Assembly: GCA_964627445.1 (NCBI GenBank)
Contig: CAZVJF010000006.1
Span: forward strand, 186,001-250,000
DNA: 64,000 nucleotides
Source: Luteibaculum sp964627445
GTDB taxonomy: Bacteria; Bacteroidota; Bacteroidia; Flavobacteriales_D; Luteibaculaceae
Direction: 5' to 3'
The translations under genes were made by a program, and so were the position numbers. Below, piece by piece: positions 53,536 through 62,007 of this stretch (within the stretch, counting starts at the first letter, position 1; every line of letters begins with the position of its first letter). Below the pieces are notes generated by a model. It had not been told where the DNA came from, did not search any database, and saw nothing but the letters and a program-made list of their open reading frames with translations.

Positions 53536-54300
53536 ATGCAACTTACTTTTTTAGGTACCGGTACTTCAGCAGGAATTCCCCTTATTGGATGCAACTGTGA
53601 AATATGCCAATCCGATAACCCTAAAGATACACGCTTGCGAAGCTCCGTGCTGTTTCAAGACGACCACCATACCGCGATCGTGGATACCGGTCCAGATTTT
53701 AGAGCTCAAATGCTACAACACAATGTAGACCATTTAGACGCAGTGCTCTTTACCCACGAGCATCGGGACCATATTGCCGGATTAGACGATACGCGTCCCT
53801 ACCTTTTTTGGACTGGAAATCCCATGCCTATTTTCTGTGAAGAGCCGGTGGAAAAGGCCATCCGTAGAGATTTTTACTACGCTTTTCAGGATAATCCGTA
53901 CCCAGGTTCCCCCCAATTCCAAATTAGAAAAATAGCACCCAACAGCCCTTTTTCCGTAGGGAGTATGGAGTTTACCCCTTTGCGTATTATGCATGGAAAG
54001 ATGCCCATAGTAGGCTTTAAATGCGGCTCGGTGGCCTACATTACCGATGCCAATGTAATACCCGAAGAAAGTTGGGAGCAGTTAATAGGTATTGATATCC
54101 TAATACTCAATGCCCTACGCATAGAAACACATCATTCGCATTATAATTTACAGCAAGCCATTGCGGTCGCAGAAAAAAGCCAGGCGAAACAGGTTTACTT
54201 TACACACATTAGCCACCAACTGGGGTTGCATCAAGAAATAAATCAGCAGCTACCCGACAACATCACCCTAGCCTACGATGGATTAACCATTACCTGGTAA
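53536..54300 (+). CDS. MBL-fold metallo-hydrolase (PhnP-like)
   Basis: The 254-residue protein opens LTFLGTGTSAGIPLIGCNCEIC and has the metal-binding THEHRDHIAGLDD, MHGKMPIVGFKCGSVAYITDA and HYNLQQAIAVAE/YFTHISHQLG, as in the PhnP/RNase Z-like branch of the metallo-beta-lactamase fold. The N-terminal cysteines (Cys19, Cys21 and Cys24, in GCNCEIC) match the PhnP structural zinc loop. Relatives hydrolyse cyclic phosphodiesters; the natural substrate here is uncertain because no phn genes are near. Its 3' end overlaps the convergent dihydroorotase-like gene by 28 bp. Confidence 0.9.
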   Translation: MQLTFLGTGTSAGIPLIGCNCEICQSDNPKDTRLRSSVLFQDDHHTAIVDTGPDFRAQMLQHNVDHLDAVLFTHEHRDHIAGLDDTRPYLFWTGNPMPIFCEEPVEKAIRRDFYYAFQDNPYPGSPQFQIRKIAPNSPFSVGSMEFTPLRIMHGKMPIVGFKCGSVAYITDANVIPEESWEQLIGIDILILNALRIETHHSHYNLQQAIAVAEKSQAKQVYFTHISHQLGLHQEINQQLPDNITLAYDGLTITW

Positions 54301-55583
54301 GGTTTGCTTAGAGTGCCTTGGCAAATTTGGTGTTGTACTTTCCAGTGAAATTGATTTCCAAAAAACGGGGAATTTTCACTTTTGGATAAGTGCAGTTCCT
54401 TGGTGTATTCATACCTGGAATCTATACTGAAAAGCGAAGCATTCGCGGTATTTCCTTCTTTGATTTCGTGGTTAGATAATCCCAAGATACGCGCTGGATT
54501 TTCAGTGAAAAGCGCTAAAAATGCGCTAAGTTCCATGAGGTCTTTCAATACTTCATAGGCCACCGGAATTGCGGTTTGTAGGTTGGAAATACCAAAATCT
54601 GCCAGGTCGAATTCTATTTTTTTATTTTCAACTGCTACGGGTTCGTGGTCTGAAAACAGCACATCAATAACCCCGTTTTGGCAGGCTTCAATTAAAGCTT
54701 GTCGATCAGATTCGTTGCGGTAGGGAGGAAGTACTTTGTTTCGGGTATCAAAATCTAACGTTGCTGCATCGGTAAAGGCCAATTGGTGAGCTGGCGTGCC
54801 ACAGGTGATTTCTAAGCCCGATTTTTTCGCTGCTTCAACAATACGGAGTCCCTCTGCCGTTGAAATGTGGGTAATGTGTACACGACCCCCGCAGTACTCC
54901 ATTAGAGCAACTATATTTTTAAGCGCAAGGGTTTCGGCTATGTGGGGAATGGTGTTGAGTCCTGTTTTGCTGGAATTCACGCTTTCGTTCACCTGTCCTC
55001 CTTGGCTTAGGTTATCTAGCTGAGGAAAAAGAAATAAAGGGCGCGCTACATTTTGAGAATAGCGTAAGGCGTTTACGAGTAGTTTTTCGTGTACCTGTTT
55101 TTTACCACTGTAAAAACCAACGGCACCAGCCGAAGCCATGTCAAACATTTCTGGGAGCTGTTCGTTGGCGCCTGAAACGCTTAAGGTACCTAAGGGCAAC
55201 AGGTTTACCGGAAGTAGATCGCTATTCTTAAGCACGTATTGTATACCGGTTTTGTTGTCGCGCACCGGATCGGTAAATGGCGACAAGCCCATATGGGTAA
55301 ACCCGGCCGCTGCTGCAGCGGAGCTACCGCTTATTAAGTCTTCTTTGTGCTCAAACCCTGGGTCTGCAAAATCTGCCAACATATCCACAAATCCTACCGA
55401 AAGGAATTGACCCTGTGCATTGATTGTATGCTGGCTTTTGGGAATATGGGGGTCCTTTCTGGGTTTTTCAATGGATTTCCAGCGCCCGTTTTCGATAATA
55501 GCATCTACGGGTTGCCCATGCAGTGCGTGCTTGGGTTGAAGCAGCGTTGCGCCTTGTATCAGGATGTTTTTTGCACTTTCCAT
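54273..55583 (-). CDS. Dihydroorotase-like protein lacking the metal ligands
   Basis: The 436-residue amidohydrolase-fold protein aligns with type I dihydroorotase: GQFLSVGFVDMLADFADPG, EDLISGSSAAAAAGFTHMGLSPFTDP, GGRVHITHISTAEGLRIV and SDHEPVAVENKK. In the first motif the metal histidines of GFVDxHxH are Leu69 and Asp71, and LREPG is FADPG. TPAHQLAFTD stands for TPHHL-x-LTD. The metal site is thus mostly missing and catalysis is unlikely; such subunits are known to act as partners of aspartate transcarbamoylase, and Flavobacteria often carry this variant. I start at ATG 55583, which overlaps the BatA-like gene by 25 bp; the longer frame lies inside that gene. Confidence 0.85.
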   Translation of the reverse strand: MESAKNILIQGATLLQPKHALHGQPVDAIIENGRWKSIEKPRKDPHIPKSQHTINAQGQFLSVGFVDMLADFADPGFEHKEDLISGSSAAAAAGFTHMGLSPFTDPVRDNKTGIQYVLKNSDLLPVNLLPLGTLSVSGANEQLPEMFDMASAGAVGFYSGKKQVHEKLLVNALRYSQNVARPLFLFPQLDNLSQGGQVNESVNSSKTGLNTIPHIAETLALKNIVALMEYCGGRVHITHISTAEGLRIVEAAKKSGLEITCGTPAHQLAFTDAATLDFDTRNKVLPPYRNESDRQALIEACQNGVIDVLFSDHEPVAVENKKIEFDLADFGISNLQTAIPVAYEVLKDLMELSAFLALFTENPARILGLSNHEIKEGNTANASLFSIDSRYEYTKELHLSKSENSPFFGNQFHWKVQHQICQGTLSKPYQVMVNPS

Positions 55584-57565
55584 TGTAGCCAAATCATTTC
55601 CAGGGTTAAAAATAATAGCGCCAGTCCAATACAGTAGGGCCATAGCGCTATGTCGGATATACCAGCTTGACGCTCGTTGGTGTTGTTCCCTATGTTGGAA
55701 ATAAAGCGATAGTTGTATTGGTCTTTCGGCAGTAATGTTTCTATTTCCTTAGGGTTTAAGAAAGTCATATCCGATTCCACCCGGCTGCTGTTTACCGAAA
55801 GAAAACCTAGAGCGTTTTCGTTGCTTTGTATGGTATACCAGCCATCCTCCAAAGGTAGGTTTTGCAAATAGCAAAGTGCACTACTCCCTTGCCGTTGGCA
55901 CGTAGGCAAAAGCCGAACGCCCTCTTTTTCCAACCGCAGCGTGCCAAGGTCGGTCTTCTCGTCTATCGGTATGCTTACCCGCTGCGAGGTTCCGAGGGTG
56001 TAGTACAAGGTGTTGTTCTGTCCCGAATACTCTGTGATACGCAACAAGGTAGGAGCAAACAAGCCGTTTTGTGTGAATCTATTTTGCGCTGCATCGAAGC
56101 CAGAAGCAAAAACAAAAACCTGACCATTTGCCACATTGCGCTGGCTTAAAAAGGCTTGTTCTTCATTAAAACCCAGTAGGGTATTTGCTTCGCTGGTATT
56201 TTGTAAGCGCCAGGAGTAGTTGGTTGTTGGTGCGGTTAGTTTAGCGGGTTTCTCTGCAAATACGGGTTTGAAAAATGGCGCTTGGTCTGCAACGAAAGAT
56301 ATTTCTGCCCCTTCTTCGTACAACTTGCCCGGATAGGGTGCGTTCATCGCTTGCAATAACGCGGCATAATCTTTAGGGTTGATCCCTTCATTGAGTACAA
56401 CCACCAAGTTACCTCCGCGTTGGGTAAAGTTGACCAGCGCATTGCGAAGCCCAGAGCCTATGTTTGGTAAATCGGATAAAATGACCGTGCTACCCGCTGT
56501 TTGCAAGGCTGCAAAATCAAACTGCGACACGGGCATATAGGTGAAATCAAAATCGGGGTCTTGAGCAAATAACTTCTTTACAGCTCCGTTGGGACGGGTG
56601 CCGATCTGTATTACCGGTACTTGCTCGGTAACTTTAAAAGCAAAGTATAAGGTGTTATCAAAACCGATGGGGTTGTCTACAATAGATACCAGTCCTTTGA
56701 CCCAGCCAGACTGCTTTACTAAAATGGGGAAGCTTGCTTCTGCGGTACCGTTGGCCGGTAAAGCAACCGATACCGGAGCTTTTTGCACCCCGTTTAATTC
56801 CAGGTTAATAGGGAAGTCCTCGTAAGACTGATCGCTATAATTGGTAAGCCAAACGCGTAGTTCTGTGCTTTGGCCTTTTCGTAGAAAGGGGGCTCCCATA
56901 GCAACGGAGTCGATGCTAATGTTGCCAGTGTTTTGTCCAGTGAGTTGGGTTAGTAGCAAAGCGGCACTGTCTGGAAGCGGCAGGTTTTGGTTAAAGTTGT
57001 TTTTCTGAAAATCACTCAATACCACAATGGGGTCAACGGATTTCCCCTTGCGCTGCATGCTTAGAACGCCATCCCAACCCCCTTCATTTTTGCTGGGTTG
57101 GGTTTCATTTATCGCTTGAAGCGCTTCTGTTTTAGAAAGTGTACGTTGTGGTTTTTGGAGGTTGTTAGCAAACAGAAATTGTTTGTCGGCAGGAAACTGA
57201 TTTACCCAGTTTTTAGCTTGTGCTTTGGCACTGTAAAAGTTGCTGTTGCCCACGCTTCCTGTAACCATGGAAGGACTGTTGTCTAGATAGATTCCGAGCA
57301 AGGATCCTTCCGTATTGGATGCACCCCGAGGCAGTGTGGGTTCGGCAAACGCTAGCACAATGGCAGCTAGCGCTAAACATCGAAGAAGCAGCAAGATCCA
57401 GCTTTTTATTTGAGAAACTCGCTTTTGCTGCTCTTGAATATTGCGCAACAATTTCACGTTCGTAAACAGCACCGTTTTGGAAACGTAGAAGCTAAACAGG
57501 TGTATGAGGATAGGGATGGCGAGCAGCCCTAGTGCATAAAGAAATGGCGAGGAGGCGAAATACAT
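55559..57565 (-). CDS. BatA-like membrane protein with VWA-type domain
   Basis: The 668-residue product starts with the BatA-type double transmembrane domain (residues about 4-26 and 55-76, FLYALGLLAIPILIHLFSF and WILLLLRCLALAAIVLAFAEP). A VWA-like region follows (GIYLDNSPSM, a DxSxS-like metal site changed to DNSPS), then beta-rich domains and a C-terminal membrane helix (CIGLALLFLTLEMIWLQW). Bacteroidetes relatives sit with BatB-E/MoxR aerotolerance proteins, but none of those are adjacent here. It could be an envelope scaffold. A TAATTTTG -7 element lies 7 bp before the ATG. Confidence 0.85.
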   Translation of the reverse strand: MYFASSPFLYALGLLAIPILIHLFSFYVSKTVLFTNVKLLRNIQEQQKRVSQIKSWILLLLRCLALAAIVLAFAEPTLPRGASNTEGSLLGIYLDNSPSMVTGSVGNSNFYSAKAQAKNWVNQFPADKQFLFANNLQKPQRTLSKTEALQAINETQPSKNEGGWDGVLSMQRKGKSVDPIVVLSDFQKNNFNQNLPLPDSAALLLTQLTGQNTGNISIDSVAMGAPFLRKGQSTELRVWLTNYSDQSYEDFPINLELNGVQKAPVSVALPANGTAEASFPILVKQSGWVKGLVSIVDNPIGFDNTLYFAFKVTEQVPVIQIGTRPNGAVKKLFAQDPDFDFTYMPVSQFDFAALQTAGSTVILSDLPNIGSGLRNALVNFTQRGGNLVVVLNEGINPKDYAALLQAMNAPYPGKLYEEGAEISFVADQAPFFKPVFAEKPAKLTAPTTNYSWRLQNTSEANTLLGFNEEQAFLSQRNVANGQVFVFASGFDAAQNRFTQNGLFAPTLLRITEYSGQNNTLYYTLGTSQRVSIPIDEKTDLGTLRLEKEGVRLLPTCQRQGSSALCYLQNLPLEDGWYTIQSNENALGFLSVNSSRVESDMTFLNPKEIETLLPKDQYNYRFISNIGNNTNERQAGISDIALWPYCIGLALLFLTLEMIWLQWKVQKTS

Positions 57566-57572
57566 CGGGAAA

Positions 57573-57580
57573 CAAAATTA
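57573..57580 (-). promoter_or_regulatory. TAnnTTTG -7 element very close to the BatA-like start
   Basis: The minus strand reads TAATTTTG with only 7 bp to the ATG at 57565, so the transcript may be leaderless or have a leader of a few bases. Confidence 0.4.
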
Positions 57581-57642
57581 TAATAATGCCGCGCTAAACG
57601 TGGGGATTTAAGAAAAATTCGTTGCTCAAGGGAAACTTTACT

Positions 57643-58407
57643 CTAAAATTTCTCAAATGCGCCCAATCCAAATAGGGCATAATCGTATTTCACGGGGTCT
57701 TCGGGGTCTAGTTTTTTAAGCGCTTCCGAAATCTCTTCCACCGCTTTCCAGTCGTTTTGTTTGCGGTGCAGCAGTCCCAATTGGCGGCCCACATTGGAGG
57801 TGTGCACATCCAAGGGCAGTTTTAAGTCGGCTGGATGCAGGCAGTCCCATATACCAAAGTCTACACCCAGGGCCTCTGGTTTTCGGGTCATCCAACGGAA
57901 ATACATGCAAAGACGCTTGGCTGCCGATCCCTTTTTAGGGTTGGCAATGTGTTTGGCGGTGCGCTGTGGTGTTTTGGCAATGACAAAAAAGTAGTGCAAG
58001 GCCTGCAGTTTGTCCATGCATCCTCCTTCAAAATCGGCCAAAAAGCGATTGATACTGCCGTGCAGCTTTATGAGTCGCGAAAGCCGCTCGGTTATGTACA
58101 TGGCATCTTCTCCGTTTAAGGTGCGGTGCGTAATGCGGGCGAAGCGATTAAAATCGCTGGGTTGGGCCTCCATTAAAAACTCGTAAGGCGCATTATCCAT
58201 CAATTCCAGCCATAATTGGGCATTGGTAATAATGGTTTTGCGTTGTCCCCAACTAATGAGTGCGGTTAAAAAACCCGCAACTTCCTGGTCCTTAGGGCTG
58301 GAAAAAGCATGCGGCACCTGAATGGGATCGGTTTCAATAAAAAAACCGGGCTGGCTGTACTGCTCAGCCTTTTCGTCTAAAAAATCTTTAAGCTCCTTGG
58401 GACTCAT
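57643..58407 (-). CDS. TIGR02757/DUF2400 family protein
   Basis: The roughly 254-residue protein begins MSPKELKDFLDEKAEQYSQPGF and has DPIQVPHAFSSPKDQEVAGFLTALISWGQR, ANPKKGSAAKRLCMYFRWMTRK and LPLDVHTSNVGRQLGLLHRKQNDW, the marks of this conserved bacterial family (DUF2400). The C-terminal LPLDVHT part resembles helix-hairpin-helix DNA glycosylase folds, but function is unproven. I choose ATG 58407, overlapping lolD by 20 bp; the frame opens earlier (58449) only inside lolD. The two genes are probably co-transcribed. Confidence 0.88.
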   Translation of the reverse strand: MSPKELKDFLDEKAEQYSQPGFFIETDPIQVPHAFSSPKDQEVAGFLTALISWGQRKTIITNAQLWLELMDNAPYEFLMEAQPSDFNRFARITHRTLNGEDAMYITERLSRLIKLHGSINRFLADFEGGCMDKLQALHYFFVIAKTPQRTAKHIANPKKGSAAKRLCMYFRWMTRKPEALGVDFGIWDCLHPADLKLPLDVHTSNVGRQLGLLHRKQNDWKAVEEISEALKKLDPEDPVKYDYALFGLGAFEKF

Positions 58408-59065
58408 GCTGCAAGTGGCCATCGCGCAGTACCAAAACGCGATCGGCAATATCGGCTAGTTTCTCGTTGTGGGTTACCACTACAAAAGTTTGGTGCGTTT
58501 TGTTTTGCAGCTCCTTAAAGATGTGGTGCAGTTTTTCTGCGTTTTCCGTGTCCAAATTGCCCGAAGGCTCATCGGCAAAAACCACATCGGGGTTGTTAAT
58601 AAGGGCTCGTGCTACCGCAGCGCGTTGTTTTTCTCCACCCGACATGGTGCTGGGCTTCTGCTCGGCCTGGCTTGCAATGCCTAGCATTTCCATGAGTTCT
58701 TGTGCTCTGGGGTAACACTCGGTCTTCGATTTTCCTGCAATAAGGGCAGGAAGGGCCACATTTTCAATGGCCGTAAACTCCGGCAATAATTGGTGGAACT
58801 GAAACACAAAACCAATGTGCTTGCTCCTAAAGGCGGCCATTTTTTTCTCTTTTAGCAAAAGCGGGTTGGTGTCGTTGATGTACACGGATCCTTGTGTGGG
58901 CTGCTCCAGGGTGCCCAAAATTTGCAATAAGGTGGTTTTGCCCGCTCCAGAAGGGCCTACAATAGAAACCAATTCGCCCGAATCAATGGAAAAGGAGAGG
59001 GGATGAAGTACTTCATTGTCTCCGTATTTCTTGGAAATATTTTCAGCGCGAATAACCGGTGGCAT
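58388..59065 (-). CDS. lolD: Lipoprotein-releasing ABC transporter ATP-binding protein LolD
   Basis: The 225-residue ATPase has Walker A GPSGAGKT (residues 37-44), Q loop FVFQFHQLLPEFTAIENV, signature MSGGEKQRAAVARAL, Walker B VVFADEPSGNLD and switch His in VVVTHN. The FQFHQLLPEF and AIENVALP stretch is typical of LolD, which powers extraction of lipoproteins from the inner membrane with LolC/E; those genes are not in the window. It heads the minus cluster lolD, TIGR02757, with the BatA-like and dihydroorotase-like genes behind. Confidence 0.93.
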   Translation of the reverse strand: MPPVIRAENISKKYGDNEVLHPLSFSIDSGELVSIVGPSGAGKTTLLQILGTLEQPTQGSVYINDTNPLLLKEKKMAAFRSKHIGFVFQFHQLLPEFTAIENVALPALIAGKSKTECYPRAQELMEMLGIASQAEQKPSTMSGGEKQRAAVARALINNPDVVFADEPSGNLDTENAEKLHHIFKELQNKTHQTFVVVTHNEKLADIADRVLVLRDGHLQHESQGA

Positions 59066-59118
59066 AGCTTTTTGGAAACGAATCTAACCAAAGCTCAGAA
59101 ATGGTACGCCCAAGCGTT

Positions 59119-59147
59119 TTGATTTTTACAGGGAACGCGTACTTTTG
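59119..59147 (+). promoter_or_regulatory. Bacteroidetes-type promoter for sucC
   Basis: TTG (59119-59121) and TACTTTTG (59140-59147) are separated by 18 bp, matching TTG-N17-23-TAnnTTTG. The ATG at 59171 is 23 bp downstream, so the leader is short. Confidence 0.65.
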
Positions 59148-59170
59148 GCGTGCATTTTAGCCCAGTTGAC

Positions 59171-60361
59171 ATGAACTTACACGAATATCAAGGAAAATCG
59201 ATTCTTAAAAGCTTTGGCGTTGCCATACAAGAAGGTATTGTGGCACACACAGCCGATGAAGCGGTAGAAGCAGCCCGCAAGTTAAACGAGCAAACCGGAA
59301 CCGACTGGTGGGTGATCAAAGCTCAGATACACGCAGGTGGCCGCGGAAAAGGCGGAGGTGTAAAACTGGCCAAATCGCTAGACGATGTTAAAAACATAGC
59401 GGGTGAAATCATCGGAATGGATCTCGTAACGCCACAAACGCCCCCACAAGGAAAGCGTGTGCACAAGGTTTTAGTTGGGCAGGATGTATACTATCCAGGT
59501 CCTAGTGAAACCAGCGAAATCTATATGTCGGTACTACTAGACCGCGAAAAAGGGCGCAATACCATTATCTACTCTACCGAGGGTGGAATGGATATTGAAG
59601 AAGTAGCCGAAAAAACACCACACCTTATTTTTAAAGAAGAGGTAGATCCTTCTGTAGGTTTACAAGGTTTCCAGGCACGTAAGATTGCCTTTAACTTAGG
59701 ACTTAGCGGACAGGCGTTTAAACAAATGGTGAAGTTTGTATCCTCTTTATACAAAGCATACGAAGGATGCGATGCCAGTCTTTTTGAGATTAACCCCGTA
59801 TTGAAAACATCGGACGATAAAATTATTGCTGTTGATGCTAAGGTTACCTTAGATGACAATGCTTTGTTCCGTCACCCGAACTACGCAGAAATGCGCGATA
59901 TAACCGAGGAAGATCCTACCGAAGTAGAAGCCGGTGAAGCTGGTCTCAACTTCGTAAAGCTAGACGGAAACGTTGGTTGTATGGTAAACGGAGCTGGCCT
60001 TGCTATGGCTACCATGGATATTATTAAAATGTCGGGTGGAGATCCGGCCAACTTCTTAGATGTAGGAGGTACTGCAAATGCAGAGCGCGTGGAGAAAGCC
60101 TTTAACATTATCCTGAAAGACAAGAACGTAAAAGCCATCTTAATTAACATCTTTGGTGGAATTGTACGTTGCGACCGCGTAGCGCAAGGTGTAGTAGATG
60201 CGTATAAGAGCTATGGGGATTTTCCCGTGCCGTTAATTGTGCGTTTGCAAGGAACCAATGCCGAAGAAGCCAAGAAGCTTATTGACGATTCTGGTTTGGA
60301 TGTGCACTCGGTAGTATTGCTAAAAGAAGCTGCAGACAAAGTAGCCGAGGTACTGGCCTAA
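59171..60361 (+). CDS. sucC: Succinate-CoA ligase [ADP-forming] beta subunit
   Basis: The 396-residue protein begins MNLHEYQGKSILKSFGV and has the ATP-grasp motif KAQIHAGGRGKGGGVK, the metal and CoA regions (LFEINPVLKT, GNVGCMVNGAGLAMATMDI) and NIFGGIVRCD near the CoA-ligase part. It works in the TCA cycle with SucD, which is not in the window. The ATG at 59171 is chosen over an in-frame earlier start (59150), because 59150 lies only 2 bp after the -7 element and would add a non-homologous N-terminus. A strong terminator follows, so it is transcribed alone. Confidence 0.97.
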   Translation: MNLHEYQGKSILKSFGVAIQEGIVAHTADEAVEAARKLNEQTGTDWWVIKAQIHAGGRGKGGGVKLAKSLDDVKNIAGEIIGMDLVTPQTPPQGKRVHKVLVGQDVYYPGPSETSEIYMSVLLDREKGRNTIIYSTEGGMDIEEVAEKTPHLIFKEEVDPSVGLQGFQARKIAFNLGLSGQAFKQMVKFVSSLYKAYEGCDASLFEINPVLKTSDDKIIAVDAKVTLDDNALFRHPNYAEMRDITEEDPTEVEAGEAGLNFVKLDGNVGCMVNGAGLAMATMDIIKMSGGDPANFLDVGGTANAERVEKAFNIILKDKNVKAILINIFGGIVRCDRVAQGVVDAYKSYGDFPVPLIVRLQGTNAEEAKKLIDDSGLDVHSVVLLKEAADKVAEVLA

Positions 60362-60390
60362 GCCACTTTTACTGGTTATAAAATATTTGA

Positions 60391-60418
60391 AAACCGCCCT
60401 GAAAAAGGCGGTTTTTTT
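60391..60418 (+). terminator. Rho-independent terminator after sucC
   Basis: AACCGCC and GGCGGTT form a stem around a short A-rich loop, followed by seven T bases. Confidence 0.9.
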
Positions 60419-60604
60419 GTGCCTTAATATTTAGTTAACACAAAAAAGTTGCACGAAAGGAGCTTTGGTTTTCTTGGTGTTGCAATTAACATTGAGTTAA
60501 CCTGAATGAAAGTTTTTTCACGATTCCATAACATTTAACAGTGCTGGCAATCCGTGATTCACTATCATCTTTGCGCCATCTTACAAAACCAAAACTTAAT
60601 TAAA

Positions 60605-61801
60605 ATGAAAAAGGTTACTAAAATGGTTCTTGCCTTAATGATGGCAAGTTTCGCATTCGTTTCTTGTGATGATGATGATCCTACGGAAGAAGTTCCTGTT
60701 ACTCCTTCTAACAACATCACATCGAACACCACTTGGGCTGCAGATGAAGTACACGAGTTGAACGGTCGTGTTTTCGTTACTAACGGAGCTACACTTACTA
60801 TCGAGCCAGGTGCTATCATTAAAGCTGCTGCTGGTACAGGTGCAAACGCAAGTGCACTTATTGTTGCTAGAGATGGTAAAATAGATGCACAGGGTACTGC
60901 TGAAAGTCCTATCATCTTTACCTCTGCTGCAGATGAGATCGAAGTAGGAGAGACTGAAAGCTCACTAAGCCCAGACTTTTCTGGTCTATGGGGTGGTCTT
61001 ATTATCTTAGGAAATGCTCCTGGTTCTTTTAAAGGTGATGTTCAGGAAGTACAAATCGAAGGTATTCCACCATCAGAGCCTCTAGGTCTTTACGGTGGTT
61101 CTGACGCTACCCATAACTCAGGTACACTTCGTTACGTTTCTGTACGTCACGGTGGTGCTAACATCGGTGAAGGAAACGAAATCAACGGTATCACTTTAGG
61201 TGGTGTTGGTTCTGGAACTACTATCGAGCACGTTGAGGTTGTTGCTAACCAGGATGATGGTATCGAGTTTTTCGGTGGTACTGTAAACGTTTCTAACGCT
61301 GTAGTTTGGAATGCTGGTGATGACGCTATCGATACCGATCAAGCTTGGTCTGGTACACTCAACAACTTCGTAGTTGTTTGTGGTACTGATACAGATCACG
61401 GTTTAGAAATTGATGGTCCTGAAGGTAGCGCTAACGGTGCACACACACTTACTAACGGTACAGTTAAAGGAGATGTAAATTCTGAGCTAGCTAACTTCCG
61501 CGATGGTGCGCAAGGTAACTTCAACAACCTGTACTTCTTCAACTTCCCTAACCCGAATACTGAGGATGAGCGTGGTGATTTCTCTTTTGATGACGATCCT
61601 GCTACCGAAGCAAACTTTGTTTCTGGTGTACTTAGCTTCTCTGACTTAGAGACTACTTTGCCTGATGGTCTTACTATCCAGTTGTCTGACGTATTTAAGA
61701 ACAACACTGCACAGCACGCAAGCAATGTAGAAACTCCAACTGTAGGTGCAAATACTTCAGTTTTATCTTGGACTTATACTGCTAGCCAGGGTCAGTTCTA
61801 A
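60605..61801 (+). CDS. Surface lipoprotein with right-handed beta-helix-like fold
   Basis: The 398-residue product starts MKKVTKMVLALMMASFAFVSC with Cys21 followed by DDDD, the acidic tract after the lipid cysteine that acts as an export signal for surface lipoproteins in Bacteroidetes. ATG 60605 is preferred to 60554 because the signal begins there. The rest looks like a parallel beta-helix or pectate-lyase-like fold (NGATLTIEPGAIIKAAAG, GVGSGTTIEHVEVVANQDDGIEFFGG, VVWNAGDDAIDTDQAW), but no catalytic triad is clear. Codons GCT, GGT, CTT and ACT are frequent, unlike the neighbours, suggesting strong expression. It precedes a TonB-dependent receptor, so the two may form an uptake pair. Some relatives are misnamed 'multidrug transporter'. 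Confidence 0.85.
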   Translation: MKKVTKMVLALMMASFAFVSCDDDDPTEEVPVTPSNNITSNTTWAADEVHELNGRVFVTNGATLTIEPGAIIKAAAGTGANASALIVARDGKIDAQGTAESPIIFTSAADEIEVGETESSLSPDFSGLWGGLIILGNAPGSFKGDVQEVQIEGIPPSEPLGLYGGSDATHNSGTLRYVSVRHGGANIGEGNEINGITLGGVGSGTTIEHVEVVANQDDGIEFFGGTVNVSNAVVWNAGDDAIDTDQAWSGTLNNFVVVCGTDTDHGLEIDGPEGSANGAHTLTNGTVKGDVNSELANFRDGAQGNFNNLYFFNFPNPNTEDERGDFSFDDDPATEANFVSGVLSFSDLETTLPDGLTIQLSDVFKNNTAQHASNVETPTVGANTSVLSWTYTASQGQF

Positions 61802-61825
61802 GAACGAATCGATACAGTATTTACT

Positions 61826-61854
61826 AAAACCCCGCGAGAGCGGGGTTTTTTTGT
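61826..61854 (+). terminator. Rho-independent terminator after the surface lipoprotein
   Basis: AAACCCCGC and GCGGGGTTT form a nearly perfect stem around GAGA, followed by T bases. The lipoprotein and the receptor are therefore at least partly separate transcripts. Confidence 0.9.
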
Positions 61855-62007
61855 TTAGTATTCTCATGTTCATATTGCCTTAACATTGTTCGGGCTGGTA
61901 TGATCGGTAGATTAAATAGGGTTGTATTATTAACACTGAGGTAACATACGAGCACGGATTCATTAGCAGTATATCCAGACTTTTGCACCGAATTTAACCG
62001 TGTACGA

